The notes under the pieces: generated by a model
Seen by the model: the letters and a program-made list of their open reading frames with translations, nothing else
Database searches by the model: none
Told to the model about the DNA's origin: nothing
Made by a program: the position numbers and the translations under genes
Part shown: positions 51,558 to 62,600 of the stretch, in pieces
Layout of the letters: each line of letters begins with the position of its first letter
Numbering within the stretch: position 1 is the first letter of the stretch
Assembly: GCA_002095305.1 (NCBI GenBank)
Contig: MIEI01000014.1
Span: forward strand, 1 to 64,000
DNA length: 64,000 bases
Source of the DNA: Pantoea brenneri
GTDB taxonomy: Bacteria > Pseudomonadota > Gammaproteobacteria > Enterobacterales > Enterobacteriaceae
Direction of reading: 5' to 3'

Positions 51558-53174
51558 TCAGGCTTGCGCTTGTTGATCGGCAAGTTGTTGGCGCAAACGT
51601 TTTTTATCCACCTTGCCGACAGGGGTCAGCGGCAGGGCATCTACGCAGGTAATACGGTCGGGGAGTTTGAATTCCGCTACCCCGAGTTCACGCAGGTGAC
51701 GACGTAGCGCCACCGGTTTCACCGGCTGACGGGCCACGATAAAGGCACAGCTCTTCTCACCCATCAGCTCATCGTTCATCGACACCAGTGCTGCGTGGAT
51801 CACATCAGGATGGCGTTGCAGCAGGTTCTCGATCTCTTCCGCCGCGATCTTTTCGCCCCCGCGGTTGATCTGATCTTTCTCACGCCCCTGAACAATGATG
51901 TTGCCCTGCGGGGTGATCTCAATCAGATCGCCAGAGCAGTAAAAGCCCTGTGAATCGAAGCTGGCGGCATTATGTTCCGGGCTGTTGTAGTAGCCGCGGA
52001 AGGTATAAGGTCCGCGCGTCATCAGACGGCCAATGGCGCCGGTCGGCAGCGGATTGCCTTGTTCATCGGCCACCCACACTTCATCATCCGGCGAGATCGG
52101 GCGGCCCTGCGTGGTCAGAATGGTGGTTTCATCATCATCGAGCCGGGTGTAGTTCACCAGACCTTCAGCCATGCCGAACACCTGCTGCAGTTTGCAGCCT
52201 ATCTCTGACTGAATGCGCGCCGCCAGGGTTTCGCCCAGCTTCGCGCCACCGACCTGAATGCGTTGCAGCGAAGCCAGTGCGGCATTGCTGCCCCATTCCT
52301 GAATCGCCTGCAGCCACAGACTGACGGCTGGCGGGACCAGACCGGTATCGGTTACCTGATGCTTTTCAATCAGCGGGAAGCAGAGCGTAGCGCTGGGATC
52401 GGCCGCCAGAATAACCTGTCCGCCCGCGTAGAAGACCCCCAGCGCGCCCGGTGAGCTCATCGGAAAATTATGCGCAGCGGGCAGGGCGATCAGATAACGG
52501 GTGTCGGCGGTCACTCCACAGATAACATCACTTTCGCGGATGCTGTAATAGTAGTCGTTATGGGTGCGCGGGATCAGTTTCGGCGTGCCGGTGCTGCCGC
52601 CTGAAAGCTGGAAAAAGGCCACTTCATCACCGGCGGTCGGCGTAGCGACGAAATCGCCCGCCGTTTCCGCCAGCAGCGCCTCAAGGCTGTTTTCAGCCTG
52701 ACCGTCACCGCGCAGGATCACCTGCTGCAGCGAGTCATGATCGCGGCACAGCTGGCTGATAAAACCGTCATCGGCAAACAGCGTATGGCTGCGATCGGCA
52801 ATCAGCAGGCGGGGCGCAATCTGGCTGGCGTAAGCCGTCAGCTCAGTACGCTGATGGCTGAACAGCGCATTAACCGGCGCGACGCCAATTTTAAACAGCG
52901 CAAACAGCGTCAGGTAAAATTCGGCCACGTTGCCGAGCTGCACCAGCGCGGTATCACCCGGTTTGAGGCCACGACGCTGCAACGCCGCCGCCAGGTTGTC
53001 ACTTAAGCGGGCCAGCTGACGATAGCTGAACTGCCGATCGCCATCAATCACCGCCACGCTGTCGCTCTGTTGGTGGCGTTCGAGGATATCGGTCATCGGC
53101 AAATCCAGCCAGTAGCCTTTTTCGCGGTAACGCGCGGCCAGATCGTCAGGCCAGCGGCTGTAGGAAATGGTCAT
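51558..53174 (-). CDS. entE: EntE, 2,3-dihydroxybenzoate-AMP ligase
   Basis: EntE activates dihydroxybenzoate with ATP and loads it on EntB. The 538-residue ANL-family enzyme has the P-loop [20 protein letters not shown], the aryl-acid stretch [14 protein letters not shown], and the late motifs [20 protein letters not shown] and [11 protein letters not shown]. The start at 53174 ([11 protein letters not shown]) has AAGGA upstream; the frame extends 44 codons further into entC without homology. It begins ten bases after entC ends. Confidence 0.97.
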   Translation of the reverse strand: MTISYSRWPDDLAARYREKGYWLDLPMTDILERHQQSDSVAVIDGDRQFSYRQLARLSDNLAAALQRRGLKPGDTALVQLGNVAEFYLTLFALFKIGVAPVNALFSHQRTELTAYASQIAPRLLIADRSHTLFADDGFISQLCRDHDSLQQVILRGDGQAENSLEALLAETAGDFVATPTAGDEVAFFQLSGGSTGTPKLIPRTHNDYYYSIRESDVICGVTADTRYLIALPAAHNFPMSSPGALGVFYAGGQVILAADPSATLCFPLIEKHQVTDTGLVPPAVSLWLQAIQEWGSNAALASLQRIQVGGAKLGETLAARIQSEIGCKLQQVFGMAEGLVNYTRLDDDETTILTTQGRPISPDDEVWVADEQGNPLPTGAIGRLMTRGPYTFRGYYNSPEHNAASFDSQGFYCSGDLIEITPQGNIIVQGREKDQINRGGEKIAAEEIENLLQRHPDVIHAALVSMNDELMGEKSCAFIVARQPVKPVALRRHLRELGVAEFKLPDRITCVDALPLTPVGKVDKKRLRQQLADQQAQA

Positions 53175-53184
53175 ACAGGTTCCT

Positions 53185-54363
53185 TTATTGCAGTCCAAAA
53201 GCGCGAAGCATGGTGTCAAGTTTGACGCCAGTTTCACGCCATTCTGATTCTGGTTGTGAGTCAGCAACGATACCCGCGCCAGCAAACAGCCGCACGCGTG
53301 GCCCATTGACCGTGCCGCAGCGAATCGTCACAACCCATTCGCCATTGCCCTGGTCATCGCACCAGCCGACGATGCCGCCAAACAGCTGACGCTCAAACGG
53401 TTCGAGTTGCTGTATCAGCTGCTGGGCGCGCTGATGCGGGAAGCCGCTCAGTGCCGGCGTCGGATGCAGCAGGCAGGCCAGCGACAGTGCATTTTCGCGT
53501 GGGTCGAGCACTTCACCCTCAATCAGAGTGGCGAGATGCCATAAGGTTGCGGTGGTGATCAGCGACGGCACCTCCGGCACCGACAGCGTCCGGCTGCGCG
53601 GTTGCAGCGTGTGGCGCATCGCATCGGTCACCAGCTTATGTTCATGGCGATCTTTATCCGAGCGCATCAGGCTCTGGCCTGCGGCCTGGTCACGGATCGG
53701 ATCGGCATCACGGCGGGCCGATCCGGCCAGCGGACAGGAGCTGAAATCCCGACCCTGTTTGCGGATCATTAATTCCGGGCTGGCCCCGACCAGCGAACCC
53801 CCTTCCGGCAGCGGCAGATGAAAGTGATAGCTGTTAGGGTTCTGCGCCACGATGCGCTGCATCAGCGCCGCGGTATCCACTGGCTGTTCAGCGGTGATAT
53901 CCATCAGTCGCGACAGCACCACTTTATCCAGATCGCCACGCTGCGTTGCGGCTACCGCCTGCGCCACCATATCGGTGAAAATGTCATGATCCGGCACCGC
54001 CGTACGGCGACGCACCTGCGGCAAGGCAGAGTCGGGCGGTGAGGTGACCGCATGCAGATCGGCGCGGTTAAAGGTCTGATACGATTCGGGGATAAACAGC
54101 GCCGATGGCTGATTGACGTCAAACGGGATCGCGCCGACCAGAATAGGGTGGGTAATACCCTGTTTTCTGGCTGAGGCGAAATGGTGCTGCAATTGTTGCT
54201 GAAAATCCCCTGTCAGCACATCACCCGCAGTTACCGGGGTGGTCAGCGTGGTGAAGCAGCCCTGCGTGGTCAGGCTTTTCCAGGGAGAAGTAAACAGGAA
54301 GCCGCGGCACAACGCGGAGAAATCCTGCAACAAGGGATGTTCAAACGTCAACGATTCCACCAT
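53185..54363 (-). CDS. entC: EntC, isochorismate synthase
   Basis: EntC turns chorismate into isochorismate, the entry step of enterobactin synthesis. The 392-residue protein carries the chorismate-enzyme motifs [42 protein letters not shown] and [14 protein letters not shown] lies seven bases before the ATG at 54363. An earlier GTG three codons up is possible but overlaps this ribosome site. It is divergent from fepB, with a Fur box between. Confidence 0.96.
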   Translation of the reverse strand: MVESLTFEHPLLQDFSALCRGFLFTSPWKSLTTQGCFTTLTTPVTAGDVLTGDFQQQLQHHFASARKQGITHPILVGAIPFDVNQPSALFIPESYQTFNRADLHAVTSPPDSALPQVRRRTAVPDHDIFTDMVAQAVAATQRGDLDKVVLSRLMDITAEQPVDTAALMQRIVAQNPNSYHFHLPLPEGGSLVGASPELMIRKQGRDFSSCPLAGSARRDADPIRDQAAGQSLMRSDKDRHEHKLVTDAMRHTLQPRSRTLSVPEVPSLITTATLWHLATLIEGEVLDPRENALSLACLLHPTPALSGFPHQRAQQLIQQLEPFERQLFGGIVGWCDDQGNGEWVVTIRCGTVNGPRVRLFAGAGIVADSQPESEWRETGVKLDTMLRAFGLQ

Positions 54364-54392
54364 AATTTTCACCTATAAATGATAAGATAATT

Positions 54393-54411
54393 AATAATGA
54401 TTATCATTTGT
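54393..54411. promoter_or_regulatory. Fur box between entC and fepB
   Basis: AATAATGATTATCATTTGT matches the Fur consensus GATAATGATAATCATTATC at 14 of 19 positions, with the inner core nearly perfect. An adjacent ATGATAAGATAATTA at 54378-54392 may form a second, overlapping site. It is 30 bases before entC and about 130 before fepB, fitting iron repression of both. Confidence 0.8.
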
Positions 54412-54540
54412 ATTGTGGCCCAGTAACCTACGTTGATTAGCCGGAAGTGTCAATAAATACGCGGTGTTTCGGCTGCGTTTTCCTGCTAAATCAGCACAAA
54501 CAGCAGGGCAAATAGCCAGTATAAAAGTGGACTGAAATTT

Positions 54541-55500
54541 ATGACTAAACGTGGTGTAAAGGCGGCGATAGCGCTGTTTTTCTTCTGTATCAGTTTCGCG
54601 GCGACGGCACAGAACGGCTGGCCGCGCACGGTGGCGGGCGCAAAAGGCAGTGTGACGTTATCCCAGGCGCCGACCCGCATTGTCTCGACCAGCGTCACCC
54701 TGACCGGTTCGCTTCTGGCGATAGATGCGCCGGTGATCGCCAGCGGCGCAACGGCACCCAACAGCCGGCTGGCCGATGGGCAGGGTTTCTTCCGTCAGTG
54801 GGGTGAGGTGGCAAAACAGCGCGGCGTAAAACGCCTTTATATTGGCGAGCCGAGTGCCGAAGCGATTGCGGCGGAAGCGCCGGACCTGATTGTGGTCAGT
54901 GCCACCGGCAATGACTCAGCGATCAAACTGGTCGATCAGCTGTCCGCCATCGCGCCGGTGCTGGTGATCAACTACGACGATAAAAGCTGGCAGCAGCTGG
55001 TAACGCTGCTGGGTGAAGCAACCGGCCATGAAGCACAAGCCGCTGCCCGGGTAAGCGCATTCGATGCACGTGAAAAAGCGCTCCGCTCAGCGCTGACGCT
55101 GCCGCCGCAGCCGGTCTCCGCCATGGTCTGGAACGGCGACGGTCGCGCAGTTAATCTGTGGACTGAGGCATCCGCGCAGGGCAAATTGCTGCAGCAGCTG
55201 GGGTTCACCCTGGCTACACCACCTGCCGACATGCAGCACGGTCACAGCATGGGGCAGCGTAAAGACATTATTCAGTTGTCAGGGGAAAATCTGGCTGCCG
55301 GGCTGAATGGCCACTCGTATCTGCTGTTTGCCGCCGAGCCGCAAACAGCAGAGCAGGTGATGAAGAATCCTTTCCTGGCCCAGACGCCCGCGGTGCGTAG
55401 CAAAGCGGTCTATGCGCTGGGGCTGGATACCTTCCGTCTGGATTACTACAGCGCCACCAATCTGCTGAACCGGCTGGAGGCGCTGTTCGCTAAATCATGA
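54541..55500 (+). CDS. fepB: FepB, periplasmic ferric-enterobactin binding protein
   Basis: This 319-residue type III periplasmic binding protein catches ferric enterobactin that has crossed the outer membrane and gives it to FepDGC. A signal peptide ends near ATAQ. Matches to the E. coli protein include [15 protein letters not shown] and the C-terminal [15 protein letters not shown]. It has a leader of more than 100 bases after the Fur box. Its stop overlaps the end of the convergent entS by six bases. Confidence 0.95.
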   Translation: MTKRGVKAAIALFFFCISFAATAQNGWPRTVAGAKGSVTLSQAPTRIVSTSVTLTGSLLAIDAPVIASGATAPNSRLADGQGFFRQWGEVAKQRGVKRLYIGEPSAEAIAAEAPDLIVVSATGNDSAIKLVDQLSAIAPVLVINYDDKSWQQLVTLLGEATGHEAQAAARVSAFDAREKALRSALTLPPQPVSAMVWNGDGRAVNLWTEASAQGKLLQQLGFTLATPPADMQHGHSMGQRKDIIQLSGENLAAGLNGHSYLLFAAEPQTAEQVMKNPFLAQTPAVRSKAVYALGLDTFRLDYYSATNLLNRLEALFAKS

Positions 55501-56745
55501 TGCTGTTTCTGCCTGCCCATGTGCAGGCGGTTGATAACGGCGCAAACGCGCCATCAGCAGCCACATCACAACGCCCAGCACGGTGGCGGCCAGACCCAGC
55601 AGGCCTGCCGCCTGCTGCGGCAGCAATAGTGACCCCATCGCCCCGATCATCGCCGCGCCAAGCGCATCACCGGTAACATTCTGCGCCGTCCACAGGCTGT
55701 TGATCCGCCCAAGCAGCGCATCCGGCGTTAGCGTCTGGATCAGGGCATATTGCACCAGGCTGTTGATAGCACTGAAATAACCAAACGCGGCGAGGCAGAC
55801 CAGACTCAGGCTGAACCACGGCATCAGGCTGAACAGGCCCAGCGCCACAAAGGCGGCAATGGCACTGGCCAGGATCAATCGACCCGGCTGCGACGACTGT
55901 GCCAGCCGGCCGCTGGTTAAGGCACCGACCGCCGCCCCGAGTGGCACGGCGGCATACATCAGCCCCAGTTGCTCCAGCCCGACCTGCCAGTGCGGAGCCA
56001 GCGCCGGGTAGAGTACCCGCACCGCACTGGCTAAGGTCACCAGCGCGCCAACCAGCGCGGCCATGCCGACGATCGGGCTGGCGAACAGAAACCCGATCCC
56101 GGCGGATAACGCGGTCAGCGGATGTTCACGCGGTTGTGGTGGCGGGGCAAGCGTTGGCAGTCGCAGCAGGGTGAGCACCGTCAGTAAGGTGCCGATCGCC
56201 GCCAGACCGTAGTTCCAGACCACGCCAGCATGGGCGATCACCAGTCCGGCAATCGCCGGCGACAGGATCGCACCAAAGCGGACCGTCAGCATGGTGATAG
56301 CGCCCGCTTTCATGATATTTTCGCGCCCCACTAGCGCCGGGGTGGCGGCCAGTAGCGCGGTGACGCCAATCGCGCCAAAAAAGCCATCCCACAGGCCCAG
56401 CACAAACACCGCGATCACCGAGGGTGCGGGCAGCAGGGCATTGATGCACAACGCGACAAAACCGAGGCCGCAGGTGGAACGGGCAAACAAAATCAGGCGT
56501 CGGCGTTCGTAGCGATCGGCCAGTACGCCGCCGGTCAGCAGGCCGATAAACATGCCGGCACCGGCCAGCGTGACCGCCAGTCCGACCAGCAGCGGGGATT
56601 GTGTCAGCTGTTGAATCTGTACCGGTACCGCGACCGCCAGCATGCCAAGCGCGACGATTGAGATAAATCGGGCGATAAACACGGCGCGGAAGGCGGGATG
56701 GGTTTTCAGCAGGCTGAGATCGATAAAGTGGGAGGGTTTGTTCAT
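55495..56745 (-). CDS. entS: EntS, enterobactin exporter
   Basis: This 416-residue major-facilitator protein exports enterobactin across the inner membrane. It has about twelve hydrophobic helices and conserved loops [14 protein letters not shown] and [21 protein letters not shown] chose the ATG at 56745 to match the E. coli start (MNK). A GTG six codons upstream at 56763 has a better ribosome site (GAGGA), so the protein may be slightly longer. It is divergent from fepD. Confidence 0.94.
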   Translation of the reverse strand: MNKPSHFIDLSLLKTHPAFRAVFIARFISIVALGMLAVAVPVQIQQLTQSPLLVGLAVTLAGAGMFIGLLTGGVLADRYERRRLILFARSTCGLGFVALCINALLPAPSVIAVFVLGLWDGFFGAIGVTALLAATPALVGRENIMKAGAITMLTVRFGAILSPAIAGLVIAHAGVVWNYGLAAIGTLLTVLTLLRLPTLAPPPQPREHPLTALSAGIGFLFASPIVGMAALVGALVTLASAVRVLYPALAPHWQVGLEQLGLMYAAVPLGAAVGALTSGRLAQSSQPGRLILASAIAAFVALGLFSLMPWFSLSLVCLAAFGYFSAINSLVQYALIQTLTPDALLGRINSLWTAQNVTGDALGAAMIGAMGSLLLPQQAAGLLGLAATVLGVVMWLLMARLRRYQPPAHGQAETAS

Positions 56746-56822
56746 AACGTCGCTTTTTTGCACCCATTTTCCTCATCATTGAGTTTACGAGTCATGGTAA
56801 CATACAAAAAACGCGTAAGAAC

Positions 56823-56841
56823 GATAACAAGTATCATTATC
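56823..56841. promoter_or_regulatory. Fur box between entS and fepD
   Basis: GATAACAAGTATCATTATC matches the Fur consensus at 15 of 19 positions. It lies about 50 bases before fepD and 80 before entS, so both divergent units should be iron-repressed. Confidence 0.8.
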
Positions 56842-56890
56842 ATAAAGGTATCCACCGCGATGCCATTGAATTCGTGAAGGTTTAAATGTT

Positions 56891-57880
56891 ATGCGTCAAT
56901 TCCATGTAATAGCAGGTTCAGGGATGCTGCTGTTGCTGCTCCTCGCGCTCAGTCTGATGCTGGGTGCCAAATCCATTGCCTTTCATGATGTCACTCAGGC
57001 GCTGCTGACCGACTGCTCCAGCGCTGACTGCATCATTGTGCGTGACGCCCGATTGCCACGCACCCTGGCCGGGCTGCTGGCGGGCGTTGGCCTCGGCGTG
57101 GCGGGCGCGCTGATGCAAAGCCTGACGCGCAATCCGCTGGCCGATCCCGGTATTCTGGGCATCAATGCCGGGGCCGGCTTCGCGGTGGTGCTGGGCATTG
57201 CGCTGTTCGGTGCCGATTCACCGGCCGACTGGCTGGGCTTTGCCTTTAGCGGGGCGCTGCTGGCGTCGTTGCTGGTGGCGCTGACCGGCGCTATCGGTGG
57301 TGGAAGGGTTAATCCGGTGCGTCTGACGCTGGCCGGGGTGGCGCTGGGCGCGGTGTTAGAGGGCTTAACCTCTGGCTTATCGCTGCTCAACCCTGACATC
57401 TATGATCATCTGCGTTTCTGGCACAGCGGTTCGCTGGATATCCGTAATTTCACCATGCTGCGCACGACCTTTCCTGCCGTGGCGATCGGTTGCCTGCTGG
57501 CGCTGCTGCTGGCACGCTCGCTCAACAGTCTCAGCATGGGCGGTGATATGGCAACCGCGCTCGGTACCCGCGTTGCCCGCACCCAGCTTATTGGGCTGCT
57601 GGCGATTGCCCTGCTGAGCGGGGCCGCCACCGCCGCGGTGGGGCCGATTGCCTTTGTCGGATTAATGACGCCGCACCTGGCACGCTGGCTGTTCGGTAAC
57701 GATCATCGCTGGATGCTGCCTGGCACCATTCTCATTACGCCCTGTCTGCTGCTGGCGGCTGATATTCTCGGCCGCGTGCTGGTACCGGGCGAGCTGCGCG
57801 TATCGATTGTGACCGCAATCCTCGGCGCGCCAATGCTGATTGTGCTGGTGCGCCGTAAGGCTGGCAGAGGTGCAGTATGA
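56891..57880 (+). CDS. fepD: FepD, ferric-enterobactin permease
   Basis: This 329-residue FecCD-family permease subunit pairs with FepG to import ferric enterobactin. Family motifs are RLPRTLAGLLAGVGLGVAGA, NPLADPGILGINAGAG and GPIAFVGLMTPHLAR. It overlaps fepG by four bases (ATGA). Confidence 0.96.
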   Translation: MRQFHVIAGSGMLLLLLLALSLMLGAKSIAFHDVTQALLTDCSSADCIIVRDARLPRTLAGLLAGVGLGVAGALMQSLTRNPLADPGILGINAGAGFAVVLGIALFGADSPADWLGFAFSGALLASLLVALTGAIGGGRVNPVRLTLAGVALGAVLEGLTSGLSLLNPDIYDHLRFWHSGSLDIRNFTMLRTTFPAVAIGCLLALLLARSLNSLSMGGDMATALGTRVARTQLIGLLAIALLSGAATAAVGPIAFVGLMTPHLARWLFGNDHRWMLPGTILITPCLLLAADILGRVLVPGELRVSIVTAILGAPMLIVLVRRKAGRGAV

Positions 57881-58857
57881 AGCGTGTAACCTTCAACGGC
57901 GTCTGGCTGCTGCTGGCGTGTCTGGCGCTGGCTTTTCTCGGCGTGACGCGCGGCACCTTGCCGATCACGGCTGCGCAGCTGTGGCAGGTGATTAACGGCG
58001 AGGCGGCGCGCAATATTCAGCTGATTGTGGTGGAGTGGCGTCTGCCGCGGGTGATGATGGCGCTGCTGATCGGGGCGGCGCTCGGCGTGAGCGGCGCTAT
58101 CTTTCAATCGCTGCTGCGAAATCCGCTCGGTAGCCCGGACATTCTGGGCTTCAACACCGGCGCCTACAGCGGTGTGCTGGTGGCGCTGGTGCTGTTCCAG
58201 CAGAACATGGAAGGCATGACGCTGGCGGCGCTGATCGGCGGATTGCTGACGGCGGGTGTGGTCTGGCTGTTTAGCTGGCGCAACGGCGTCGAGACTTTTC
58301 GGCTGATCATTGTCGGCATCAGCGTGCGGGCGCTGCTGATGGCGCTTAACAGCTGGCTTATCATCAGCGCCTCACTCGAGGCAGCACTGAGCGCTGGCCT
58401 GTGGAGCGCCGGCTCGCTGAACGGCATCAGCTGGGCGAAAACCACGCCGGTAATCAGCGTGCTACTGCTGGCGCTGCTGGCAACCGCACTGCTGGCGCGG
58501 CGGATGCGGCTGCTGGAGATGGGCGATGATACCGCCTGCGCGCTTGGCGTAGCGGTTGAGCGCAGCCGCATCCTGCTGATGCTGACCGGGGTGATCCTGA
58601 CGGCGGCCTCGACTGCGCTGGTCGGGCCGATCTCATTTATTGCGCTGCTGGCACCGCAGATCGCCCGTCGACTGTGCGGCGGAATCAAAGGCGCATTACC
58701 GCTGGCGGCATTATGTGGCGCGCTGCTGTTAACCGCCGCTGACTACGCCGCGCAGCACTTTTTCCTGCCCTATCAACTGCCGGTTGGCGTGATTACCGTA
58801 AGCCTGGGCGGACTTTATCTGATTGCTCTACTGGTGCGGGAGGCGCGACGCCAATGA
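57877..58857 (+). CDS. fepG: FepG, ferric-enterobactin permease
   Basis: This is the second permease subunit, 326 residues, of the FecCD family with RLPRVMMALLIGAALGVSGA, NPLGSPDILGFNTGAYSG and GPISFIALLAPQIAR. It overlaps both fepD and fepC by four bases, so the three genes are translationally coupled. Confidence 0.96.
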   Translation: MKRVTFNGVWLLLACLALAFLGVTRGTLPITAAQLWQVINGEAARNIQLIVVEWRLPRVMMALLIGAALGVSGAIFQSLLRNPLGSPDILGFNTGAYSGVLVALVLFQQNMEGMTLAALIGGLLTAGVVWLFSWRNGVETFRLIIVGISVRALLMALNSWLIISASLEAALSAGLWSAGSLNGISWAKTTPVISVLLLALLATALLARRMRLLEMGDDTACALGVAVERSRILLMLTGVILTAASTALVGPISFIALLAPQIARRLCGGIKGALPLAALCGALLLTAADYAAQHFFLPYQLPVGVITVSLGGLYLIALLVREARRQ

Positions 58858-59651
58858 CAGTAACAACACGTTTGCAGGGCAACGCGCTGACGCTCGGTTA
58901 TGACAAAAAAATCGTGGCGGAGAATCTCTCAGTGGCGATCCCTGACGGTGAGCTGACGGTGATCATTGGCCCCAACGCCTGTGGTAAATCGACGCTGCTG
59001 CGTACCCTGAGCCGGCTGGCCCGGCCGTTACAGGGCGAGGTGCTGCTGGATGGCAATGCGATTGCCCACTACTCCACCAAAGAGGTGGCGCGTCGGCTCG
59101 GGCTGTTGCCGCAAAGCTCCAATGCACCCGCCGGCATCAGCGTCAGTGAGCTGGTGGCGCGCGGACGTTATCCTCACCAGCCGCTGTTTGGTCGCTGGCG
59201 GCTGGAAGATGAAGTGGCGGTGCAGCAGGCGATGCTGGCGACCGGCGTGGCCGATCTGGCACAGCAGCAGGTCGATACCTTGTCCGGCGGTCAGCGGCAG
59301 CGGGTCTGGATTGCGATGGTGCTGGCGCAGCAAACGCCACTGCTGTTGCTCGATGAACCGACGACCTGGCTGGATATCGCGCATCAGATTGAACTGCTGG
59401 AGTTAATGCAGGATCTGAATCGGCAGCATGGCCGTACGCTGGTGGTGGTGCTGCACGACCTCAATCAGGCATGCCGCTACGCCAGCCATTTGATTGCCAT
59501 GCGGGACGGTAAGATTATTGCGCAAGGTAAACCGGCCGACATCGTGACGCCGGCGCTGATTGAAACCATTTACGGCCTGCGCTGCATGATTGTTGACGAT
59601 CCGGTGGCCCACACCCCGATGATTGTGCCGCTGGGGCGTGCAGCCAGCTGA
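58854..59651 (+). CDS. fepC: FepC, ATPase for ferric-enterobactin uptake
   Basis: This 265-residue ABC ATPase powers FepDG. Walker A is GPNACGKSTLLRTLSRL, the signature is LSGGQRQRVWIAMVLAQ, Walker B is LLLLDEPTTWLDIAHQ and the H-loop is VVLHDLNQACRYA. It ends the fepDGC operon and is convergent with entF. The E. coli fepE gene between them is absent; a GCCTTCCC/GGGAAGGC hairpin at 59656-59675 separates the two. Confidence 0.96.
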   Translation: MTVTTRLQGNALTLGYDKKIVAENLSVAIPDGELTVIIGPNACGKSTLLRTLSRLARPLQGEVLLDGNAIAHYSTKEVARRLGLLPQSSNAPAGISVSELVARGRYPHQPLFGRWRLEDEVAVQQAMLATGVADLAQQQVDTLSGGQRQRVWIAMVLAQQTPLLLLDEPTTWLDIAHQIELLELMQDLNRQHGRTLVVVLHDLNQACRYASHLIAMRDGKIIAQGKPADIVTPALIETIYGLRCMIVDDPVAHTPMIVPLGRAAS

Positions 59652-59655
59652 TTCG

Positions 59656-59675
59656 GCCTTCCCCTGCGGGAAGGC
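59656..59675. terminator. hairpin between convergent fepC and entF
   Basis: GCCTTCCC pairs with GGGAAGGC across a CTGC loop. There is no T run, so termination strength is uncertain. Confidence 0.45.
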
Positions 59676-59691
59676 GCGAGTCGGTCGGGGA

Positions 59692-62600
59692 TTAAAACGC
59701 CGCCAGCAGTTGCTGCAGGCGTGGCCCAATCTGTTCAAACATCCGCGGCGAAATGATCTCGACGTGGGCGCAATCCAGCGGCCATATGTCCAGTTCGGCA
59801 ACGTAAGATGACCAGGCGCGACTGGCATCCTGACCGGGTTGCTGCGTCTGTTCCGCCAGGAACAGGGTCGCCCGGCCGTTGAAGCGCGCGCTGCGGGCCG
59901 TGGCCAGCAGTCGCACTGAGCTGGCGTAGTTGGCTTCGATGGTGGTAAACAGCGCCTCCATCCCTTCTCCCGCCTGCTGGCGCTGCGCCGCAATAAACTG
60001 CTCGCGCTCCCGGTTAACCTCTTCCAGTACCGCCGGATCCAGTACGTTTTCCCCGCGCTTCTCATCCCAGTTCTGCGTCTCTGGTGGCCAGGTATCCAGC
60101 AGGCCGAGGAAGGCAACGGTTTCACCTGCGGCTTCCAGCCGCGCCGCAATACCCTGCGCCAGCGTCCCGCCCAGCGAATAGCCGAGGAAATAGTAAGGAC
60201 CGTGCGGCTGCTGCTGGCGTATCGTCGCCAGGTGCGCCTCACACACCGCATCGAGATGCGATGCCTGATTGAGTGGGCTGGTGAGATCCGGTGACTGAAT
60301 GCCAAGCAGCGACCAGCGTGCATCGAGATAGCGTTGCAGTACGCTGAACTGCCAGGCAAAACCTGAAGCCGGATGGAAGCAGAACAGCGTCGGCCCGCTG
60401 CCGCGCCGCAGCGGCAACACCGCTTCAAAGCCGGCACGGCTGGCCTCAGCCGATTCACTGCTCAGCAAGGCTGCCAGTTTTTCCACCGTGGAAGCGACCA
60501 TAATCTGGCCGACCGACACCGGCTGATTGAGGCGGCGGCGCAGCTGTGCCGCCAGCCGCATCGCCAGTAACGAGTGGCCGCCGAGGGCGAAGAAATCATC
60601 CTGAGCGCTGATCGACTCCCGCTCCAGCAGCGTGGCGAACGCCTGTGCCAGGGTGGTTTCCAGTCCCGGATGCGGGTCCCGGCCCGCTTCCGCTGTCTGC
60701 GTCTGCGGCAGCGGCAACGCTTTACGATCCAGCTTGCCGTTGCTGCTGACCGGTAACGCCGCCAGCTGCACGATAGCGACCGGTACCATGTGCGCAGGCA
60801 GTTGAGTCGCCAGCGCCTGACGCATCGCCACGGCATCAATCGGCTGATCCGCCACCACATAGCCCACCAGCTGGCGCGCATCTCCCTGCTGAGGGTCTGC
60901 GCCACCCAGCACCAGTGCATGCGTCACCGCCTGCTCCACGCCGGGCAGGGCAGCCAGGGCGTGGTCGATCTCATTCAGTTCAATCCGCTGTCCGCGAATT
61001 TTAAGCTGATCGTCGCTGCGGCCGAGATATTCGACTGCGCCATTGGCCAGCCAGCGCGCAACATCGCCGGTACGGTACATCCGGCTGCCGTCGCCATAGG
61101 GATCAGCGACAAAACGACTGGCGGTCAGGTCAGGGCGATCAAGATAGCCATGCGCCAGCTGTACGCCGGTCAGATAGAGATCGCCAGCCACGCCAGGCGG
61201 CACCGGTTGCAGACGGGCATCCAGAATCCGTAAGCCGGTGTTCCAGACCGGGAAGCCAATTGGCACGCTGGCACCTTCGACCGCCGCCAGTTCCTCACCC
61301 GAGGCCGGGTAATAGCTGACGTCGACCGCTGCTTCGGTCGGACCATAGAGATTGTGCAGCGCGACATGGGTCAGATTTTGCCACTGGCGTGACAGCTCAG
61401 CCGGTAACGCTTCGCCGCTGCAGAACACCTGGCGCAGGGTAGCGCAACGCGCCACGGCGTCCGCATCCTGCAGCGTGGCGACAAAGGCCGCCAGCATCGA
61501 CGGCACAAAATGGGTCGTGGTAACGCGATGGCGGGCAAACAGCTGTTGCAACGCCTCCGGATCGCGATGGGCATCCGGCGGGGCCATCACCAGCTGTGCG
61601 CCGACCATCAGCGGCCAGAATAACTCCCAGACGGACACGTCGAAGCTGCTCGGGGTTTTCTGCAATACCACATCACTGCTGCCGAGCGGATAGTGATCCT
61701 GCATCCACAGCAGGCGGTTAACGATCGCCTGATGGCTGACCAGCACCCCTTTCGGCCGACCGGTTGAGCCGGAGGTATAGATTATGTAAGCGCCATCCTG
61801 CGGGCGTGGCTGCTGGCTGATCTCTGACGTGTTCGGGGTTAACAGTGCGTCATAAAACAGCGGGGTGACCGGCGTAAGGGCGGCCAGTCGTCCGGCCAGC
61901 TGATGACAGGTGACCAGCGTTTTCGGCGCGGCATCTTCCAGCATCATCTGCAGACGATCGTCAGGATAGCCGGTATCGAGCGGCAGGTAAGTGGCACCCG
62001 CGCTAACGATAGCCTGCAGCGCCAGCGACAGGAACACCGATCGCGGCAGGGCGACGGCGACGATATCGCCCGGCTTCACACCCTGTGCAATCAGCTGCTG
62101 CGCCAGCGCCGCCACCTGCTGCTGCATCTGTTGATAAGTAAGCTGATGGGCCTCATCCGCCAGCGCCGGGGCCTGCGGAGTACGCTGCGCCTGGCTTAAC
62201 AGCAGGCTGCTCAGCGTCTCTGCCGGTAGCGGCATTGCCGTCTGGTTAAGGGTGGCTAACTGCTGATGTTCAGCCGGCGTCAGCATATCCAGCTCGCCAC
62301 ACGGGCGATCGGGATCGGCGGCCAGCTGCGACAGCAGCAGATCAACGCGGCTGGCGTGTTGTCTGAGGGTTACTTCGCTGTAACGCTGCGCGTTCGCCAG
62401 CAGTTCCAGCGTCAGGTCACCCTGTTCGCTGAGGTAGATGGCAATCTCCAGATCGCGTACCGGGCCGGAGGCGAGCTGATGCGTCACGCCTTTAATGCCG
62501 GCAAAATCGAGCTGGTAATCAAACATCTTGAGGTTGATCACCGGTCCGTAGAGCGGATCGCTGTCGCCGGAACGGCCCAGATCACGCTGTACCTGCTCGG

